From Streptomyces sp. NBC_01707 (GTDB lineage: Bacteria > Actinomycetota > Actinomycetes > Streptomycetales > Streptomycetaceae), in the NCBI RefSeq assembly GCF_041438805.1, contig NZ_CP109190.1:7192001-7256000 (forward strand): a stretch of DNA of 64,000 nt, in the 5' to 3' direction. Made by a program: the position numbers and the translations under genes. This document shows, piece after piece, positions 52,003 to 62,756 of the stretch (positions are counted from its first letter, which is position 1; the number at the start of each line of letters is the position of its first letter). The notes under the pieces are model-generated. The model saw only the letters and a list, made by a program, of their open reading frames with translations. It was not told where the DNA came from and made no database searches.

Positions 52003-52737
52003 GTGGCCATCATCGAGACCGACGCCGTGCTGCACGAGGCGCACCGCGACAACCACACCCACCGTGATGTGAACGGCGGCTGGCTGCGTCCGGCGGTCTT
52101 CGGTGCGATGGACGGGCTGGTCTCGAACCTGGCGCTGATGACCGGCGTCGCGGGTGGCTCGGTCTCCCAGCAGACGATCGTGATCACCGGTCTGGCGGGT
52201 CTGGCGGCCGGTGCGTTCTCCATGGCGGCCGGCGAATACACCTCCGTGGCCTCGCAGCGCGAGCTCGTCGAGGCCGAACTCGATGTCGAGCGGCGTGAGT
52301 TGCGCAAGCATCCGACGGACGAGATGGAAGAGCTCGCCGCGCTCTACGAGTCCCGCGGTGTCGAGCCCGAGCTCGCCCGCGAGGTCGCCCGGCAGCTGTC
52401 CCGCGATCCCGAGCAGGCCCTGGAGATACACGCCCGCGAGGAGCTGGGCATCGACCCGGGCGATCTGCCGTCGCCGCTCGTCGCCGCCGTCTCGTCGTTC
52501 GGCGCCTTCGCGATGGGCGCGCTGCTGCCCGTACTGCCGTATCTGCTCGGTGCGAGCGCGATGTGGCCTGCGGTGCTGCTCGCGCTGGTCGGCCTCTTCG
52601 GCTGCGGGGCGGTCGTGGCGCGGGTGACGGCCCGCAGCTGGTGGTTCAGCGGGCTGCGGCAGCTGGTGCTCGGCGGGACGGCCGCTGCGATCACGTACGG
52701 CCTGGGTACCCTGTTCGGTGTGGCCGTCGGCGGCTGA
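52003..52737 (+). CDS. VIT1/CCC1-family membrane transporter
   Basis: 244-aa membrane protein of the Fe/Mn vacuolar-transporter (VIT1/CCC1) family. It has a His-rich N-terminus (HEAHRDNHTHRDV), helix pair FGAMDGLVSNLALMTGV, and SMAAGEYTSVASQRELVEAE, the charged metal-binding region, then three C-terminal helices. Expected to move Fe2+/Mn2+ out of the cytoplasm. GTG 52003 (VAIIETDAVL) has GAGAAGGGGA at 51989-51998; the in-frame ATG at 51934 has no ribosome site. Divergent from the ADP-ribosylglycohydrolase operon. Confidence 0.88.
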   Translation: MAIIETDAVLHEAHRDNHTHRDVNGGWLRPAVFGAMDGLVSNLALMTGVAGGSVSQQTIVITGLAGLAAGAFSMAAGEYTSVASQRELVEAELDVERRELRKHPTDEMEELAALYESRGVEPELAREVARQLSRDPEQALEIHAREELGIDPGDLPSPLVAAVSSFGAFAMGALLPVLPYLLGASAMWPAVLLALVGLFGCGAVVARVTARSWWFSGLRQLVLGGTAAAITYGLGTLFGVAVGG

Positions 52738-52855
52738 GCGCGCCCGCGCCGCCCGGCACGGATGTGCCCGCAAGCAATCTCCCTGCAACCCGTGTGACGT
52801 ACGTCTTTGCTTCCGCCTCTGGGCGGGTCACCCCAACGGACGTAAAATGAGTCTC

Positions 52856-52861
52856 TATACA
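52856..52861 (+). promoter_or_regulatory. Putative -10 element for gltB
   Basis: TATACA in the most AT-rich stretch before gltB; no good -35 hexamer at 17-18 nt, so it would need an activator. Pattern only. Confidence 0.4.
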
Positions 52862-52880
52862 AGGCTCCACATAAGTAGCC

Positions 52881-52907
52881 GTTACTCGGCGGTTTCGTTT
52901 CCTTTAC
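52881..52907 (-). promoter_or_regulatory. GlnR-like site 1 (three half-sites)
   Basis: Read on the minus strand: GTAAA-n6-GAAAC-n6-GTAAC. This is the a-b-a part of the Streptomyces GlnR consensus (gTnAc-n6-GaAAc-n6-GTnAC-n6-GaAAc), with one mismatch; the fourth half-site is not matched. GlnR control would fit glutamate synthase, but the site lies downstream of the putative -10. Confidence 0.45.
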
Positions 52908-53059
52908 CACTGGGCATGAGCCGTAGACACCGCAGGCAACGACGCCTGCTCTCTGTGGTCCCCCGGGCGCCGATCCTCCGACTGCGACCCGCTCCACCGC
53001 TCCGCGCGGTGTCCGCATGTTGGAACGGGCTATCCGCTTCTTGAGAAGCAGCCCATCAT

Positions 53060-53075
53060 GTAACCTGCACGAAAT
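53060..53075 (+). promoter_or_regulatory. GlnR-like site 2 (two half-sites)
   Basis: GTAAC-CTGCAC-GAAAT matches a GlnR a-n6-b pair with one mismatch, 63 nt before the gltB ATG. Candidate only. Confidence 0.4.
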
Positions 53076-53137
53076 TTCGCAGAGGGCCAACGTCGTCCCT
53101 CGGCACTGCATATGCCACGACGACGACGGGAGAGCCA

Positions 53138-56100
53138 ATGCGTTCCGACGCCTGGTCGCCCATGGACGGTCGCCCCGCCCAGCAGGGGATGTACGACCCC
53201 CGTAACGAGCACGACGCCTGTGGTGTCGGGTTCGTGGCCACTCTGACCGGTGTGGCCAGCCATGAGCTGGTCGAGCAGGCGCTGACCGTACTGCGCAACC
53301 TCGAGCACCGCGGCGCCACCGGATCCGAGCCCGACTCGGGCGACGGCGCCGGAATCCTGCTCCAGGTACCGGACGCCTTCCTCCGCGCAGAGGTCCCCTT
53401 CGGCCTCCCGGAGGCCGGTGGCTACGCCGTCGGAATCGCCTTCCTGCCCGCGGACGACTCCACCGAGGCCGTCCGGAAGCTCGAGAAGATCGCCGCCGAG
53501 GAGGGCCTGAAGGTCCTCGGCTGGCGTGAGGTCCCGGTCAGTCCCGACCTCCTCGGCAGCGGCGCCCGCGCCACCATGCCCGAGTTCCGTCAGCTCTTCG
53601 TCGCGGACGGTGAGAGCGCCGGCATCGCGCTCGACCGCAAGGCCTTCGTGCTGCGCAAGCGCGCCGAGCGTGAGGCCGCGGTGTACTTCCCCTCGCTCTC
53701 CGCCCGCACGATCGTCTACAAGGGCATGCTCACCACCGGGCAGCTGGAGCCGTTCTTCCCGGACCTCTCCGACCGCCGTCTCGCCACCACGGTTGCGCTG
53801 GTCCACTCCCGCTTCTCCACGAACACGTTCCCGAGCTGGCCGCTCGCCCACCCGTACCGCTTCGTCGCGCACAACGGCGAGATCAACACGGTCAAGGGCA
53901 ACCGCAACTGGATGAAGGCCCGCGAGTCCCAGCTCGCGTCGAGCCTCTTCGGTACGGAGCAGCTGGACCGGATCTTCCCCGTCTGCACCCCGGACGCCTC
54001 CGACTCCGCCTCCTTCGACGAGGTCCTGGAGCTGCTCCACCTCGGTGGCCGCTCGCTGCCGCACTCGGTGCTGATGATGGTCCCCGAGGCGTGGGAGAAC
54101 CACGACTCGATGGACCCGGCCCGGCGCGCCTTCTACCAGTACCACTCCACGATGATGGAGCCCTGGGACGGCCCGGCCTGCGTCACCTTCACGGACGGTA
54201 CCCAGGTCGGCGCGGTCCTCGACCGCAACGGTCTGCGCCCCGGCCGTTACTGGGTCACCGACGACGGCCTCGTCGTCCTCTCCTCCGAGGTCGGTGTCCT
54301 GGACATCGCCCCCGCGAAGGTCGTCCGCAAGGGCCGCCTCCAGCCCGGCAAGATGTTCCTCGTCGACACCGCCGAGGGCCGCATCATCGAGGACGACGAG
54401 ATCAAGGCGGGCCTCGCCGCCGAGCAGCCGTACCAGGAGTGGCTGGAGACCGGCGAGATCGAGCTGGAGGATCTCCCCGAGCGCGAGCACATCGTGCACA
54501 CGCACGCCTCCGTCACCCGCCGCCAGCAGACCTTCGGCTACACCGAGGAAGAGCTCCGCGTCATCCTCGCGCCGATGGCCCGCACCGCCGGCGAGCCGCT
54601 CGGCTCCATGGGCACGGACTCGCCGATCGCGGCCCTGTCCGAGCGTCCCCGGCTGCTCTTCGACTACTTCACCCAGCTGTTCGCGCAGGTCACCAACCCG
54701 CCGCTGGACGCCATCCGCGAGGAGCTCGTCACCTCGCTGCGCTCCACGCTCGGCCCGCAGGGCAACCTGCTGGAGCCGACCGCCGCGTCGTGCCGCAGCG
54801 TCACGCTGCCGTTCCCGGTGATCGACAACGACGAGCTGGCCAAGCTGATACACATCAATGCCGACGGCGACATGCCGGGCATGAAGGCCGCCACGCTCTC
54901 CGGTCTCTACCGGGTCAGCGGCAGCGGTGAGGCCCTCGCCGCCCGGATCGAGCAGATCTGCACCGAGGTCGACGCCGCCATAGAGGACGGCGCCCGCCTG
55001 ATCGTCCTGTCCGACCGGCACTCCGACGCCGAGCACGCGCCGATCCCGTCGCTGCTGCTCACCTCGGCCGTCCACCACCACCTCATCCGTACCAAGCAGC
55101 GCACCCAGGTGGGTCTGCTGGTCGAGGCCGGGGACGTCCGCGAGGTCCATCACGTCGCGCTGCTGATCGGTTACGGCGCCGCCGCGGTCAACCCGTACCT
55201 GGCGATGGAGTCCGTCGAGGACCTGGTCCGGGCCGGCACGTTCATCGAGGGCATCGAGCCCGAGCAGGCCATCCGGAACCTGATCTACGCGCTCGGCAAG
55301 GGCGTCCTGAAGGTCATGTCCAAGATGGGCATCTCGACCGTCGCCTCCTACCGTGGCGCCCAGGTCTTCGAGGCCGTCGGTCTCGACGAGGCCTTCGTCT
55401 CGAAGTACTTCAACGGCACCGCGACCAAGATCGGCGGCGCCGGACTCGACGTCGTCGCCAAGGAGGTCGCCGCCCGGCACGCCAAGGGCTACCCCGCCTC
55501 CGGCATCTCCGCCTCGCACCGCGCGCTGGAGATCGGCGGCGAGTACCAGTGGCGCCGCGAGGGCGAGCCGCACCTGTTCGACCCGGAGACGGTCTTCCGC
55601 CTCCAGCACGCCACCCGCAACCGCCGGTACGACATCTTCAAGAAGTACACGGACCGGGTGAACGAGCAGTCCGAGCGCCTGATGACGCTCCGCGGCCTGT
55701 TCGGCTTCAAGTCGGACCGCGAGGCGATCCCGGTCGACGAGGTCGAGTCCGTCTCCGAAATCGTCAAGCGGTTCTCCACCGGCGCCATGTCGTACGGCTC
55801 GATCTCCCGCGAGGCGCACGAGACCCTCGCCATCGCCATGAACCAGCTGGGCGGCAAGTCCAACACCGGTGAGGGCGGCGAGGACGCCGACCGGCTCTAC
55901 GACCCGGCGCGCCGCTCGTCCATCAAGCAGGTCGCCTCCGGCCGCTTCGGTGTGACCAGCGAGTACCTGGTCAACGCGGACGACATCCAGATCAAGATGG
56001 CGCAGGGTGCCAAGCCCGGCGAGGGCGGCCAGCTGCCCGGCCACAAGGTCTACCCGTGGGTCGCCAAGACCCGGCACTCCACCCCGGGTGTCGGTCTGAT

Positions 56101-57697
56101 CTCCCCGCCGCCGCACCACGACATCTACTCCATCGAGGACCTGGCTCAGCTGATCCACGACCTCAAGAACGCCAACCCCGCGGCCCGCATCCACGTGAAG
56201 CTGGTCTCCGAGGTCGGCGTCGGCACGGTCGCCGCAGGTGTCTCCAAGGCGCACGCGGACGTCGTCCTGATCTCCGGCCACGACGGCGGAACGGGCGCCT
56301 CGCCGCTCACCTCGCTGAAGCACGCGGGCGGCCCCTGGGAGCTCGGCCTCGCCGAGACCCAGCAGACCCTGCTGCTCAACGGCCTGCGCGACCGCATCGT
56401 CGTGCAGACCGACGGCCAGCTGAAGACCGGCCGCGACGTCGTCATCGCCGCGCTGCTGGGCGCCGAGGAGTTCGGTTTCGCGACCGCGCCGCTCGTCGTC
56501 TCGGGCTGCGTCATGATGCGGGTCTGCCACCTCGACACCTGCCCGGTCGGCATCGCCACCCAGAACCCGGTCCTGCGTGACCGGTTCTCCGGCAAGGCCG
56601 AGTACGTCGTCAACTTCTTCGAGTTCATCGCCCAGGAAGTCCGCGAGCTCCTCGCCGAGCTCGGCTTCCGTACGATCGAGGAGGCCGTCGGCCACGCCGA
56701 GCTGCTGGACACCGACCGTGCGGTCACGCACTGGAAGGCGCAGGGCCTCGACCTGGAGCCCCTGTTCTACGTCCCGGAGCTGCCCGAGGGTGCGGTCCGC
56801 CACCAGCAGATCGCGCAGGACCACGGTCTCGCCAAGGCGCTCGACAACGAGCTGATCAAGCTCGCCGCCGACGCCCTGAACGCGGACAGTGCCGCGGACG
56901 CGCAGCCGGTCCGGGCCCAGATCGCGATCCGGAACATCAACCGGACCGTCGGCACCATGCTCGGCCACGAGGTGACGAAGAAGTTCGGCGGTGCCGGTCT
57001 GCCGCAGGACACCATCGACATCACCTTCACCGGCTCCGCCGGCCAGTCGTTCGGCGCGTTCGTGCCGAGCGGTGTGACGCTGCGCCTGGAGGGCGACGCC
57101 AACGACTACGTCGGCAAGGGCCTCTCCGGTGGCCGCGTCATCGTCCGCCCGGACCGCGGCGCCGACCACCTCGCCGAGTACTCCACCATCGCGGGCAACA
57201 CCATCGCCTACGGCGCGACCGGCGGCGAGCTGTTCCTGCGCGGCCGCACCGGTGAGCGGTTCTGCGTCCGCAACTCCGGCGCGACCGTCGTCTCGGAAGG
57301 CGTGGGCGACCACGGCTGCGAGTACATGACCGGTGGTCACGCCGTCGTCCTCGGTGAGACCGGGCGCAACTTCGCCGCCGGCATGTCGGGCGGTGTCGCG
57401 TACGTCGTCGACCTGGACCGCGACAACGTCAACGTCGGCAACCTCGGTGCGATCGAGGAACTCTCCGACACCGACAAGCAGTGGCTGCACGACGTCGTGC
57501 GCCGCCACCAGGAGGAGACGGGCTCCACCGTCGCCGAGAAGCTGCTTGCCGAGTGGGACACCGCGGTGGCCCGCTTCAGCAAGATCATCCCGTCCACCTA
57601 CAAGGCAGTGCTCGCCGCCAAGGACGCCGCTGAGCTCGCCGGTCTCTCCGAGCAGGAGACCACCGAGAAGATGATGGAGGCGGCGACCAATGGCTGA
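53138..57697 (+). CDS. gltB: Glutamate synthase (NADPH) large subunit
   Basis: Converts glutamine plus 2-oxoglutarate to two glutamates together with GltD. 1519 aa. A 27-residue propeptide precedes Cys28 in [10 protein letters not shown], the N-terminal nucleophile of the class II glutaminase domain. The central domain and the FMN-binding synthase domain follow ([19 protein letters not shown]), then the 3Fe-4S ligands C-x5-C-x4-C in [15 protein letters not shown] and the C-terminal beta-helix domain (GxxG repeats, about 1240-1450). ATG 53138 has GGGAGAG upstream. It overlaps gltD by 8 nt. Confidence 0.98.
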   Translation: MRSDAWSPMDGRPAQQGMYDPRNEHDACGVGFVATLTGVASHELVEQALTVLRNLEHRGATGSEPDSGDGAGILLQVPDAFLRAEVPFGLPEAGGYAVGIAFLPADDSTEAVRKLEKIAAEEGLKVLGWREVPVSPDLLGSGARATMPEFRQLFVADGESAGIALDRKAFVLRKRAEREAAVYFPSLSARTIVYKGMLTTGQLEPFFPDLSDRRLATTVALVHSRFSTNTFPSWPLAHPYRFVAHNGEINTVKGNRNWMKARESQLASSLFGTEQLDRIFPVCTPDASDSASFDEVLELLHLGGRSLPHSVLMMVPEAWENHDSMDPARRAFYQYHSTMMEPWDGPACVTFTDGTQVGAVLDRNGLRPGRYWVTDDGLVVLSSEVGVLDIAPAKVVRKGRLQPGKMFLVDTAEGRIIEDDEIKAGLAAEQPYQEWLETGEIELEDLPEREHIVHTHASVTRRQQTFGYTEEELRVILAPMARTAGEPLGSMGTDSPIAALSERPRLLFDYFTQLFAQVTNPPLDAIREELVTSLRSTLGPQGNLLEPTAASCRSVTLPFPVIDNDELAKLIHINADGDMPGMKAATLSGLYRVSGSGEALAARIEQICTEVDAAIEDGARLIVLSDRHSDAEHAPIPSLLLTSAVHHHLIRTKQRTQVGLLVEAGDVREVHHVALLIGYGAAAVNPYLAMESVEDLVRAGTFIEGIEPEQAIRNLIYALGKGVLKVMSKMGISTVASYRGAQVFEAVGLDEAFVSKYFNGTATKIGGAGLDVVAKEVAARHAKGYPASGISASHRALEIGGEYQWRREGEPHLFDPETVFRLQHATRNRRYDIFKKYTDRVNEQSERLMTLRGLFGFKSDREAIPVDEVESVSEIVKRFSTGAMSYGSISREAHETLAIAMNQLGGKSNTGEGGEDADRLYDPARRSSIKQVASGRFGVTSEYLVNADDIQIKMAQGAKPGEGGQLPGHKVYPWVAKTRHSTPGVGLISPPPHHDIYSIEDLAQLIHDLKNANPAARIHVKLVSEVGVGTVAAGVSKAHADVVLISGHDGGTGASPLTSLKHAGGPWELGLAETQQTLLLNGLRDRIVVQTDGQLKTGRDVVIAALLGAEEFGFATAPLVVSGCVMMRVCHLDTCPVGIATQNPVLRDRFSGKAEYVVNFFEFIAQEVRELLAELGFRTIEEAVGHAELLDTDRAVTHWKAQGLDLEPLFYVPELPEGAVRHQQIAQDHGLAKALDNELIKLAADALNADSAADAQPVRAQIAIRNINRTVGTMLGHEVTKKFGGAGLPQDTIDITFTGSAGQSFGAFVPSGVTLRLEGDANDYVGKGLSGGRVIVRPDRGADHLAEYSTIAGNTIAYGATGGELFLRGRTGERFCVRNSGATVVSEGVGDHGCEYMTGGHAVVLGETGRNFAAGMSGGVAYVVDLDRDNVNVGNLGAIEELSDTDKQWLHDVVRRHQEETGSTVAEKLLAEWDTAVARFSKIIPSTYKAVLAAKDAAELAGLSEQETTEKMMEAATNG

Positions 57698-59150
57698 CCC
57701 CAAGGGCTTCCTGACCACCGGGCGCGAGGCCGCCAAGACCCGCCCCGTGGGCGAGCGCGTCAAGGACTGGAACGAGGTCTACGTTCCGGGCTCGCTGCTC
57801 CCGATCATCAGCAAGCAGGCCGGCCGCTGCATGGACTGCGGCATCCCGTTCTGCCACAACGGCTGTCCGCTGGGGAACCTCATCCCCGAGTGGAACGACT
57901 ACGCCTACCGCGAGGACTGGACGGCCGCGTCCGAGCGCCTGCACGCGACGAACAACTTCCCGGAGTTCACGGGCCGTCTGTGCCCCGCTCCGTGCGAGTC
58001 GGCGTGCGTCCTCGGCATCAACCAGCCGGCCGTCACCATCAAGAACGTCGAAGTCTCGATCATCGACAAGGCGTGGGACAGCGGCGACGTCACCCCGCAG
58101 CCGCCCGAGCGGCTGTCCGGCAAGACCGTCGCGGTCATCGGCTCGGGCCCGGCGGGTCTCGCCGCCGCCCAGCAGCTGACCCGGGCCGGTCACACGGTCG
58201 CCGTCTACGAGCGTGCGGACCGCATCGGGGGCCTTCTCCGGTACGGCATCCCCGAGTTCAAGATGGAGAAGTCGCACATCAACCGCCGCATCGAGCAGAT
58301 GCGCGCGGAAGGCACCAAGTTCCGTACGGAGGTGGAGATCGGCAAGGACCTCGATGCCGCCAAGCTCCGCCGCCGGTACGACGCGGTCGTCATCGCCGCC
58401 GGTGCCACCGTCTCCCGCGACCTGCCCGTCCCGGGCCGTGAGCTGAACGGCGTGCACTTCGCGATGGAGTACCTGCCGCTCGCCAACAAGGTGCAGGAGG
58501 GCGACCTGACGGTCTCCCCGATCTCCGCCGAGGGCAAGCACGTCGTCGTCATCGGCGGCGGCGACACCGGCGCCGACTGCGTCGGTACCGCCCACCGGCA
58601 GGGCGCGGCCTCCGTCACCCAGCTGGAGATCATGCCGAAGCCGGGCGAGGAGCGGAACGCCAACCAGCCCTGGCCGACCTTCCCGATGCTGTACAAGGTC
58701 ACCTCGGCGCACGAGGAGGGCGGCGAGCGGGTCTACGCGGTCTCCACCACCCACTTCGAGGGCGACGAGGACGGAAACGTCCAGGCGCTGCACCTCGTCG
58801 AGGTGGAGTTCAAGGACGGCAAGCTGGAGCAGAAGCCCGGCACCGAGCGGCGGATCCCGGCGCAGCTGGTCACGCTCGCCATGGGCTTCACCGGCACCGA
58901 CCAGTCCAACGGCCTCGTCCAGCAGTTCGGTGTGAAGCTCGACGAGCGTGGCAATGTCGCGCGCGACGCGGACTACGCCACCAACGTCGAAGGTGTCTTC
59001 GTCGCCGGTGACGCGGGCCGCGGCCAGTCCCTCATCGTGTGGGCCATCGCCGAGGGCCGCTCCGCGGCGCGTGGTGTGGACCGCTTCCTGACCGGGGCCA
59101 GCGCACTGCCGGCCCCGATCCGCCCGACGGACCGTTCCCTGACGGTCTGA
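57690..59150 (+). CDS. gltD: Glutamate synthase (NADPH) small subunit
   Basis: Electron-input subunit: takes electrons from NADPH via FAD and 4Fe-4S clusters to GltB. 486 aa. The N-terminal cysteine clusters are [17 protein letters not shown] and CPAPCESAC, the FAD fold is [11 protein letters not shown], and the NADPH fold is [28 protein letters not shown] is the C-terminal FAD signature. ATG lies inside the gltB end (8-nt overlap), giving coupled translation. Confidence 0.98.
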   Translation: MADPKGFLTTGREAAKTRPVGERVKDWNEVYVPGSLLPIISKQAGRCMDCGIPFCHNGCPLGNLIPEWNDYAYREDWTAASERLHATNNFPEFTGRLCPAPCESACVLGINQPAVTIKNVEVSIIDKAWDSGDVTPQPPERLSGKTVAVIGSGPAGLAAAQQLTRAGHTVAVYERADRIGGLLRYGIPEFKMEKSHINRRIEQMRAEGTKFRTEVEIGKDLDAAKLRRRYDAVVIAAGATVSRDLPVPGRELNGVHFAMEYLPLANKVQEGDLTVSPISAEGKHVVVIGGGDTGADCVGTAHRQGAASVTQLEIMPKPGEERNANQPWPTFPMLYKVTSAHEEGGERVYAVSTTHFEGDEDGNVQALHLVEVEFKDGKLEQKPGTERRIPAQLVTLAMGFTGTDQSNGLVQQFGVKLDERGNVARDADYATNVEGVFVAGDAGRGQSLIVWAIAEGRSAARGVDRFLTGASALPAPIRPTDRSLTV

Positions 59151-59204
59151 GCACCACCAGCACCACCAACAGACGTCCCGTACAACGGCGTACGGAACTG
59201 AACG

Positions 59205-59246
59205 CGGCGCCTGCCCGTCCCCGACCGGACGATTCGGCAGGCGCCG
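59205..59246. terminator. Hairpin between convergent gltD and rhomboid genes
   Basis: cggcgcctgcc (59205-59215) pairs with ggcaggcgccg (59236-59246); the 20-nt loop holds a smaller GTCC/GGAC pairing. Serves both strands. Confidence 0.8.
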
Positions 59247-59289
59247 TGGCGCGTCCGGGGACGGTCCCCGTACCCGCCGGCCGGACGGC

Positions 59290-60225
59290 TCAGGCCACCG
59301 CCCCTCCGGTCAGCTGTGATGTCTTGAGCACCACCAGGGCGACAAGCAGCACGAGCAACACCGCACACCCGGCGATCTGCACGGCGGTACGGCGCTTCGC
59401 GGGCGCGTAGGCGAGCACGGCCATGACGATGCCGCCGGTGAGAAGGCCGCCCAGATGCCCCTGCCACGAGGTGAACCCCGCGGAGATCAGCATCCAGATC
59501 AGGAACCCGGCCAGGAACCGGTTGACCGCCTGCATGTCCCGTCCGAGCCGTCGGTTGATGACGTAGAAGGCCGCCGCGAGCCCGAAGATCGCCCCCGACG
59601 CGCCCACCGCGGCCTGGCCCGGCGCGATCAGATACACCAGCACCGAACCGCCCAGCGCGGACAGCAGATACAGCGCGAGATAGCGCCCTCGGCCGAGCTG
59701 CTCCTCGACGACCCGGCCCAGATTCCACAGCCCGTACATGTTGAAGACGATGTGCAGCACCCCGAACGGTATGGAACCGAACGACGAGTCGCCCGGCGGA
59801 AGATGAAGGAAGGCCCCGGTCAGCAGTCGGTACCACTCGCCGTCCACCACACCGACCGCGTCGAACCCGGGGATGTTCCCGCTCTCGTACACGTACTGAC
59901 TGCCGTCGGGACCGTTCAGGCCCGCGCCGAGCATCCCGAACCGGTCGACGATCTCCGGACGGATCAGCTCGCCCAGGTACGCCAGTACGTTCAGGCCTAT
60001 CAGTACGTAGGTCACGACGGGCACCGCCGTCCTCGACACCGCGCCGCCGAAGACCGTGCGCGCCTGCCGGACCGAGCGCTGTCCCTCCTTCACGCACTCC
60101 ACGCAGTGGTGGCCGACCGCGGCCTCACGCATGCAGTCGGGGCAGATGTAGCGGTCGCAGCGGGTACAGCGCACGTACGTCTCGTAGGACGGATGGCGAT
60201 AGCACGTGGTGACGGCGGCCTCCAT
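59290..60225 (-). CDS. Rhomboid-family intramembrane serine protease with N-terminal zinc finger
   Basis: 311-aa membrane protease. Residues 1-55 form a B-box-like zinc-binding motif ([24 protein letters not shown]). Six or seven helices follow. The catalytic Ser is in [10 protein letters not shown] and the His in GHLGGLLTG; an HxxxN-type segment appears as [13 protein letters not shown] 60225 has GAAGGAG upstream. Cleaves membrane proteins within the bilayer; substrates unknown. The Zn-finger-rhomboid layout is common in actinobacteria. Confidence 0.92.
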   Translation of the reverse strand: MEAAVTTCYRHPSYETYVRCTRCDRYICPDCMREAAVGHHCVECVKEGQRSVRQARTVFGGAVSRTAVPVVTYVLIGLNVLAYLGELIRPEIVDRFGMLGAGLNGPDGSQYVYESGNIPGFDAVGVVDGEWYRLLTGAFLHLPPGDSSFGSIPFGVLHIVFNMYGLWNLGRVVEEQLGRGRYLALYLLSALGGSVLVYLIAPGQAAVGASGAIFGLAAAFYVINRRLGRDMQAVNRFLAGFLIWMLISAGFTSWQGHLGGLLTGGIVMAVLAYAPAKRRTAVQIAGCAVLLVLLVALVVLKTSQLTGGAVA

Positions 60226-60388
60226 GGCCGGCTCCTTCACTGGTGGGCGGTCACAGGGGCCGGTGGGGCGGCGGCGATCAAGATAGCGAACACCGCCAAG
60301 AGCACCGCAGCCGGGTACGAGCGGATAAGGGCAGGTCCGCCACGGTGACGTAACCTCGTAACTCCCCGTACCAGGAACGGAGTGCCGG

Positions 60389-61108
60389 ATGGCAGCCATC
60401 AGCCTGCGCAAGGTCGAGGAGACGGCGCCCGCGCTGGTCAGCCTCTACAGGAGTGCGGGGGTCTCGCTCCAGAAGCACGGGCTGAGCGGGGAGCGGGCGG
60501 CGGTCTATCTCGTCCTCGACTACTCCGGCTCCATGAAGGAGTACTACAAGGACGGCAGCGTCCAGGCCCTCGCCGACCGGGTGCTCGGTCTGTCGGCCCA
60601 TTTCGACGACGACGGCCGCGTGCCCGTCGTCCTCTTCTCCACCGACATCGACGCGGTCACCGAGATAGCCCTGGACAACCACCGCGGGCGCGTCGACGAG
60701 ATCGTGGCGGGCCTCGGGCACATGGGGAAGACGAGCTATCACCTGGCCATGGACGCGGTCATCGATCATTACATCGACAGTGGCTCGACCGCGCCCGCAC
60801 TCGTCGTCTTCCAGACCGACGGCGGTCCGATCAACAAGACGGCGGCCGAGCGCTATCTCTGCAAGGCGGCGAAACTGCCGATGTTCTGGCAGTTCATCGG
60901 CTTCGGCAACAAGCGCAGTTCGCAGTTCGACTTCCTGCACAAGCTCGACGAACTGGCCGTTCCCGCACAGCGTCCCGTCGACAACGCAGGCTTCTTCCAC
61001 GCCGGACTCGACCCGCGGCAGGTCCCGGACGCCGTTCTGTACGACCGGCTCGTCGCCGAATTCCCGCACTGGCTGGCCGCGGCCCGAGCGCAGAGGATCG
61101 TCAAGTGA
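60389..61108 (+). CDS. VWA-domain protein (TerF-like)
   Basis: 239-aa cytoplasmic von Willebrand factor A domain. The MIDAS metal site is DYSGS (Asp44, Ser46, Ser48), with the Thr in GKTSYH and the Asp in FQTDGG. Such single-domain VWA proteins accompany tellurite-resistance/TerD-type stress systems, but no ter gene is seen here. ATG 60389, with AGGAACGGAG upstream. It overlaps hutD by GTGA. Probably a protein-binding adaptor. Confidence 0.85.
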   Translation: MAAISLRKVEETAPALVSLYRSAGVSLQKHGLSGERAAVYLVLDYSGSMKEYYKDGSVQALADRVLGLSAHFDDDGRVPVVLFSTDIDAVTEIALDNHRGRVDEIVAGLGHMGKTSYHLAMDAVIDHYIDSGSTAPALVVFQTDGGPINKTAAERYLCKAAKLPMFWQFIGFGNKRSSQFDFLHKLDELAVPAQRPVDNAGFFHAGLDPRQVPDAVLYDRLVAEFPHWLAAARAQRIVK

Positions 61109-61668
61109 CGCTACGAGTGCTGAGGGCGGCCGACCGCCCGGCCGTGCCCTGGAAGAACGGCGGGGGAGTCACCCGGGAGATCGCCGCGTCCCCCGGGGGC
61201 GCACCGCTGGACGCCTTCGACTGGCGGGTCAGTCTCGCCGACGTGTCCGCGGACGGGCCGTTCTCCTCGTTCCCGGGCGTCGACCGCACGCTGACCGTGG
61301 TCGAGGGCGCCGGGATGGATCTGATGGTGGGCGGCGAACACCACATCGTCGACGAGCAGTACTGGCCGCACGACTTCCCCGGAGACCTGGAGACGGCCGG
61401 ACGGCTGCTCGGCGGCCCGGTCATGAACCTCAATGTGATGTACCGCAGAGAACGTACGACGGCGGAGGTCGCTGTCGTACGCGGCACCCTCCGGCTGTCG
61501 GCGCCGCAGGGCGGTACGGTCCTGGCCGTCGCGCTGGAGGACGGTGCGGTGCTCGACGGCCGGGACATCGAACTCGACCGCTACGACGCGGTGGTCGCCG
61601 ACAGCGCGTCGCCCGGAGTGCTCCGGACCCAGGGCTGGGCGCTCCTGGTCACGCTGTCCGCCGGATAG
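61105..61668 (+). CDS. hutD: HutD/Ves-family cupin-like protein
   Basis: 187-aa protein of the HutD family: opens with LRVLRAADRPAVPWKNGGGVTREIA, and has the family core FDWRVSLADVSADGPFSSFPGVDRTL. HutD is found near histidine-utilisation genes elsewhere and is thought to limit formiminoglutamate build-up, but no hut genes are in this window. GTG 61105 overlaps the VWA gene stop. The pairing with VWA is unusual; function here is unclear. Confidence 0.85.
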   Translation: MTLRVLRAADRPAVPWKNGGGVTREIAASPGGAPLDAFDWRVSLADVSADGPFSSFPGVDRTLTVVEGAGMDLMVGGEHHIVDEQYWPHDFPGDLETAGRLLGGPVMNLNVMYRRERTTAEVAVVRGTLRLSAPQGGTVLAVALEDGAVLDGRDIELDRYDAVVADSASPGVLRTQGWALLVTLSAG

Positions 61669-61674
61669 TCCCGA

Positions 61675-61962
61675 TCACGCACCGGGAACCCGGTACCGGT
61701 GTGTCTGCGACATCTTCGGCGGTCCGGACGTCATGGGCAGGCCCAGTTTCTCGGCGATCGGCAGCATCACGGCGCCGAACCTCTCCGCGGCCTCGGGGGA
61801 CTCCCACAGGTCGAAGAGCTCGACGCCCGAATGGGTCACTGTGCAGACCTGCGACAGGCAGCCGGCGAACGGGTCTTCGGGCAGTGCCTGAAGTTCCCTG
61901 TGGAGAGCGTCGTACTGGTCGGCCGTGACGCCCGACAGAGTGGCATGCACGAAGATCGCCAT
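61675..61962 (-). CDS. Small ABM-like (dimeric alpha+beta) protein
   Basis: 95-aa protein with a ferredoxin-like fold pattern: MAIFVHATLSGVTADQYDALHREL, then a Cys-containing strand pair (GCLSQVCTVTHSGVELFDLWES) and a helix ending EKLGLPM. It resembles the ABM/YgiN group, which includes small monooxygenases, but no catalytic residues are evident. ATG 61962 has GAGGTGA 7 nt upstream; TTG 61968 is less likely. Its stop is 6 nt from the convergent hutD stop. Confidence 0.75.
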   Translation of the reverse strand: MAIFVHATLSGVTADQYDALHRELQALPEDPFAGCLSQVCTVTHSGVELFDLWESPEAAERFGAVMLPIAEKLGLPMTSGPPKMSQTHRYRVPGA

Positions 61963-62124
61963 CGTCAATCACCTCGGGTTCGCGGGATCAGTCCCTCTCC
62001 GCCGCCACGCTGACGGCCATGTGCCCCATACAGCAGAACACGATCGACCCAGGACGGCATCCGATCGGGTGGCTGCCCGGAAAACCGGACAGAAGATGTC
62101 GGGATTCAAGGGTTCGATGGAGTC

Positions 62125-62628
62125 ATGACATCGACTTCCTGGGCAGCGTTCCAGTCGGCGGAGCCGGACTTCGCCGAGACCGTTCGGGCCCGCTTCGGGC
62201 TGTACAAGCACCACGTCCTGGCCACCCTGCGCAAGGACGGCTCGCCGCGTGTGACCGGGCTGGAGGTGGACTTCCGCTTCGGAGAGCTGTGGCTCGGCAT
62301 GATGCCGAACTCGCGCAAGGCACTCGACCTGCGGCGAGATCCGCGGTTCGCGGTGCAGGCCAACCCGGGACCGGACGACACGATGGCCGACGCCGACGTC
62401 CGGATCTCCGGCCGCGCGGTGGAGGAGACCGACCCCGGCGTCCTGGCCCGCTTCGTCGAGGAGGCCAAGCCGCCGGAGCCGTTCCACCTGTTCCGCACGG
62501 AACTGACGGAGGTGGTCCGCACGGGGTTGAAGGGCGAAGAACTGATCATCCAGACCTGGCGCCCGGGCGCCCCGCTGCGCACACTCCACCGGGGAAATGA
62601 CGACAGCACCCCGCGCGAGGCGACCTGA
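62125..62628 (+). CDS. FMN/F420 split-barrel protein (pyridoxamine-oxidase-like)
   Basis: 167-aa split-barrel flavoprotein-like protein. The pattern HHVLATLRKDGSPRVTGLEVDF and GMMPNSRKALDLRRDPRFAVQ is that of the PNPOx-like family, which in actinobacteria often uses F420 or FMN. It probably reduces or oxidises an unknown small molecule, or binds a cofactor or heme. Monocistronic between a leftward and a convergent gene. Confidence 0.82.
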   Translation: MTSTSWAAFQSAEPDFAETVRARFGLYKHHVLATLRKDGSPRVTGLEVDFRFGELWLGMMPNSRKALDLRRDPRFAVQANPGPDDTMADADVRISGRAVEETDPGVLARFVEEAKPPEPFHLFRTELTEVVRTGLKGEELIIQTWRPGAPLRTLHRGNDDSTPREAT

Positions 62629-62649
62629 ATCGACCGGCCCGGCGGGGCC

Positions 62650-62671
62650 GGCCGGGGCGAAGCCCCCGGCC
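62650..62671. terminator. Hairpin between convergent genes
   Basis: ggccgggg (62650-62657) pairs with cccccggcc-end bases (62664-62671) around a short loop, in the 128-nt gap between the split-barrel gene and the leftward acyl-CoA dehydrogenase. Confidence 0.55.
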
Positions 62672-62756
62672 CGGGTCCCGTCGAGTCCGCCGGGCGGGAG
62701 AACCAGGCGCGTCGAGGGGGTCCCATGCGCTTCGGACGTCGGACCACGGCGGGAGA

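Larger units (their letters stand above)
52738..53137 (+). other. 400-nt intergenic region before gltB
   Basis: No gene is seen. It is AT-richer around 52840-52910 and holds a -10-like TATACA, a GlnR-like array, small hairpins (GCAGGC-aacgac-GCCTGC at 52932-52949; ACCGC-N-GCGGT near 53000) and a second GlnR-like pair close to the gltB start. A long transcribed leader of about 270 nt is likely if the -10 is right. Confidence 0.5.

Noticed and set aside
53030..57763. A 1577-codon open frame on the minus strand across gltB
   Set aside because: Antisense shadow of gltB; no recognisable domain, while gltB is complete.
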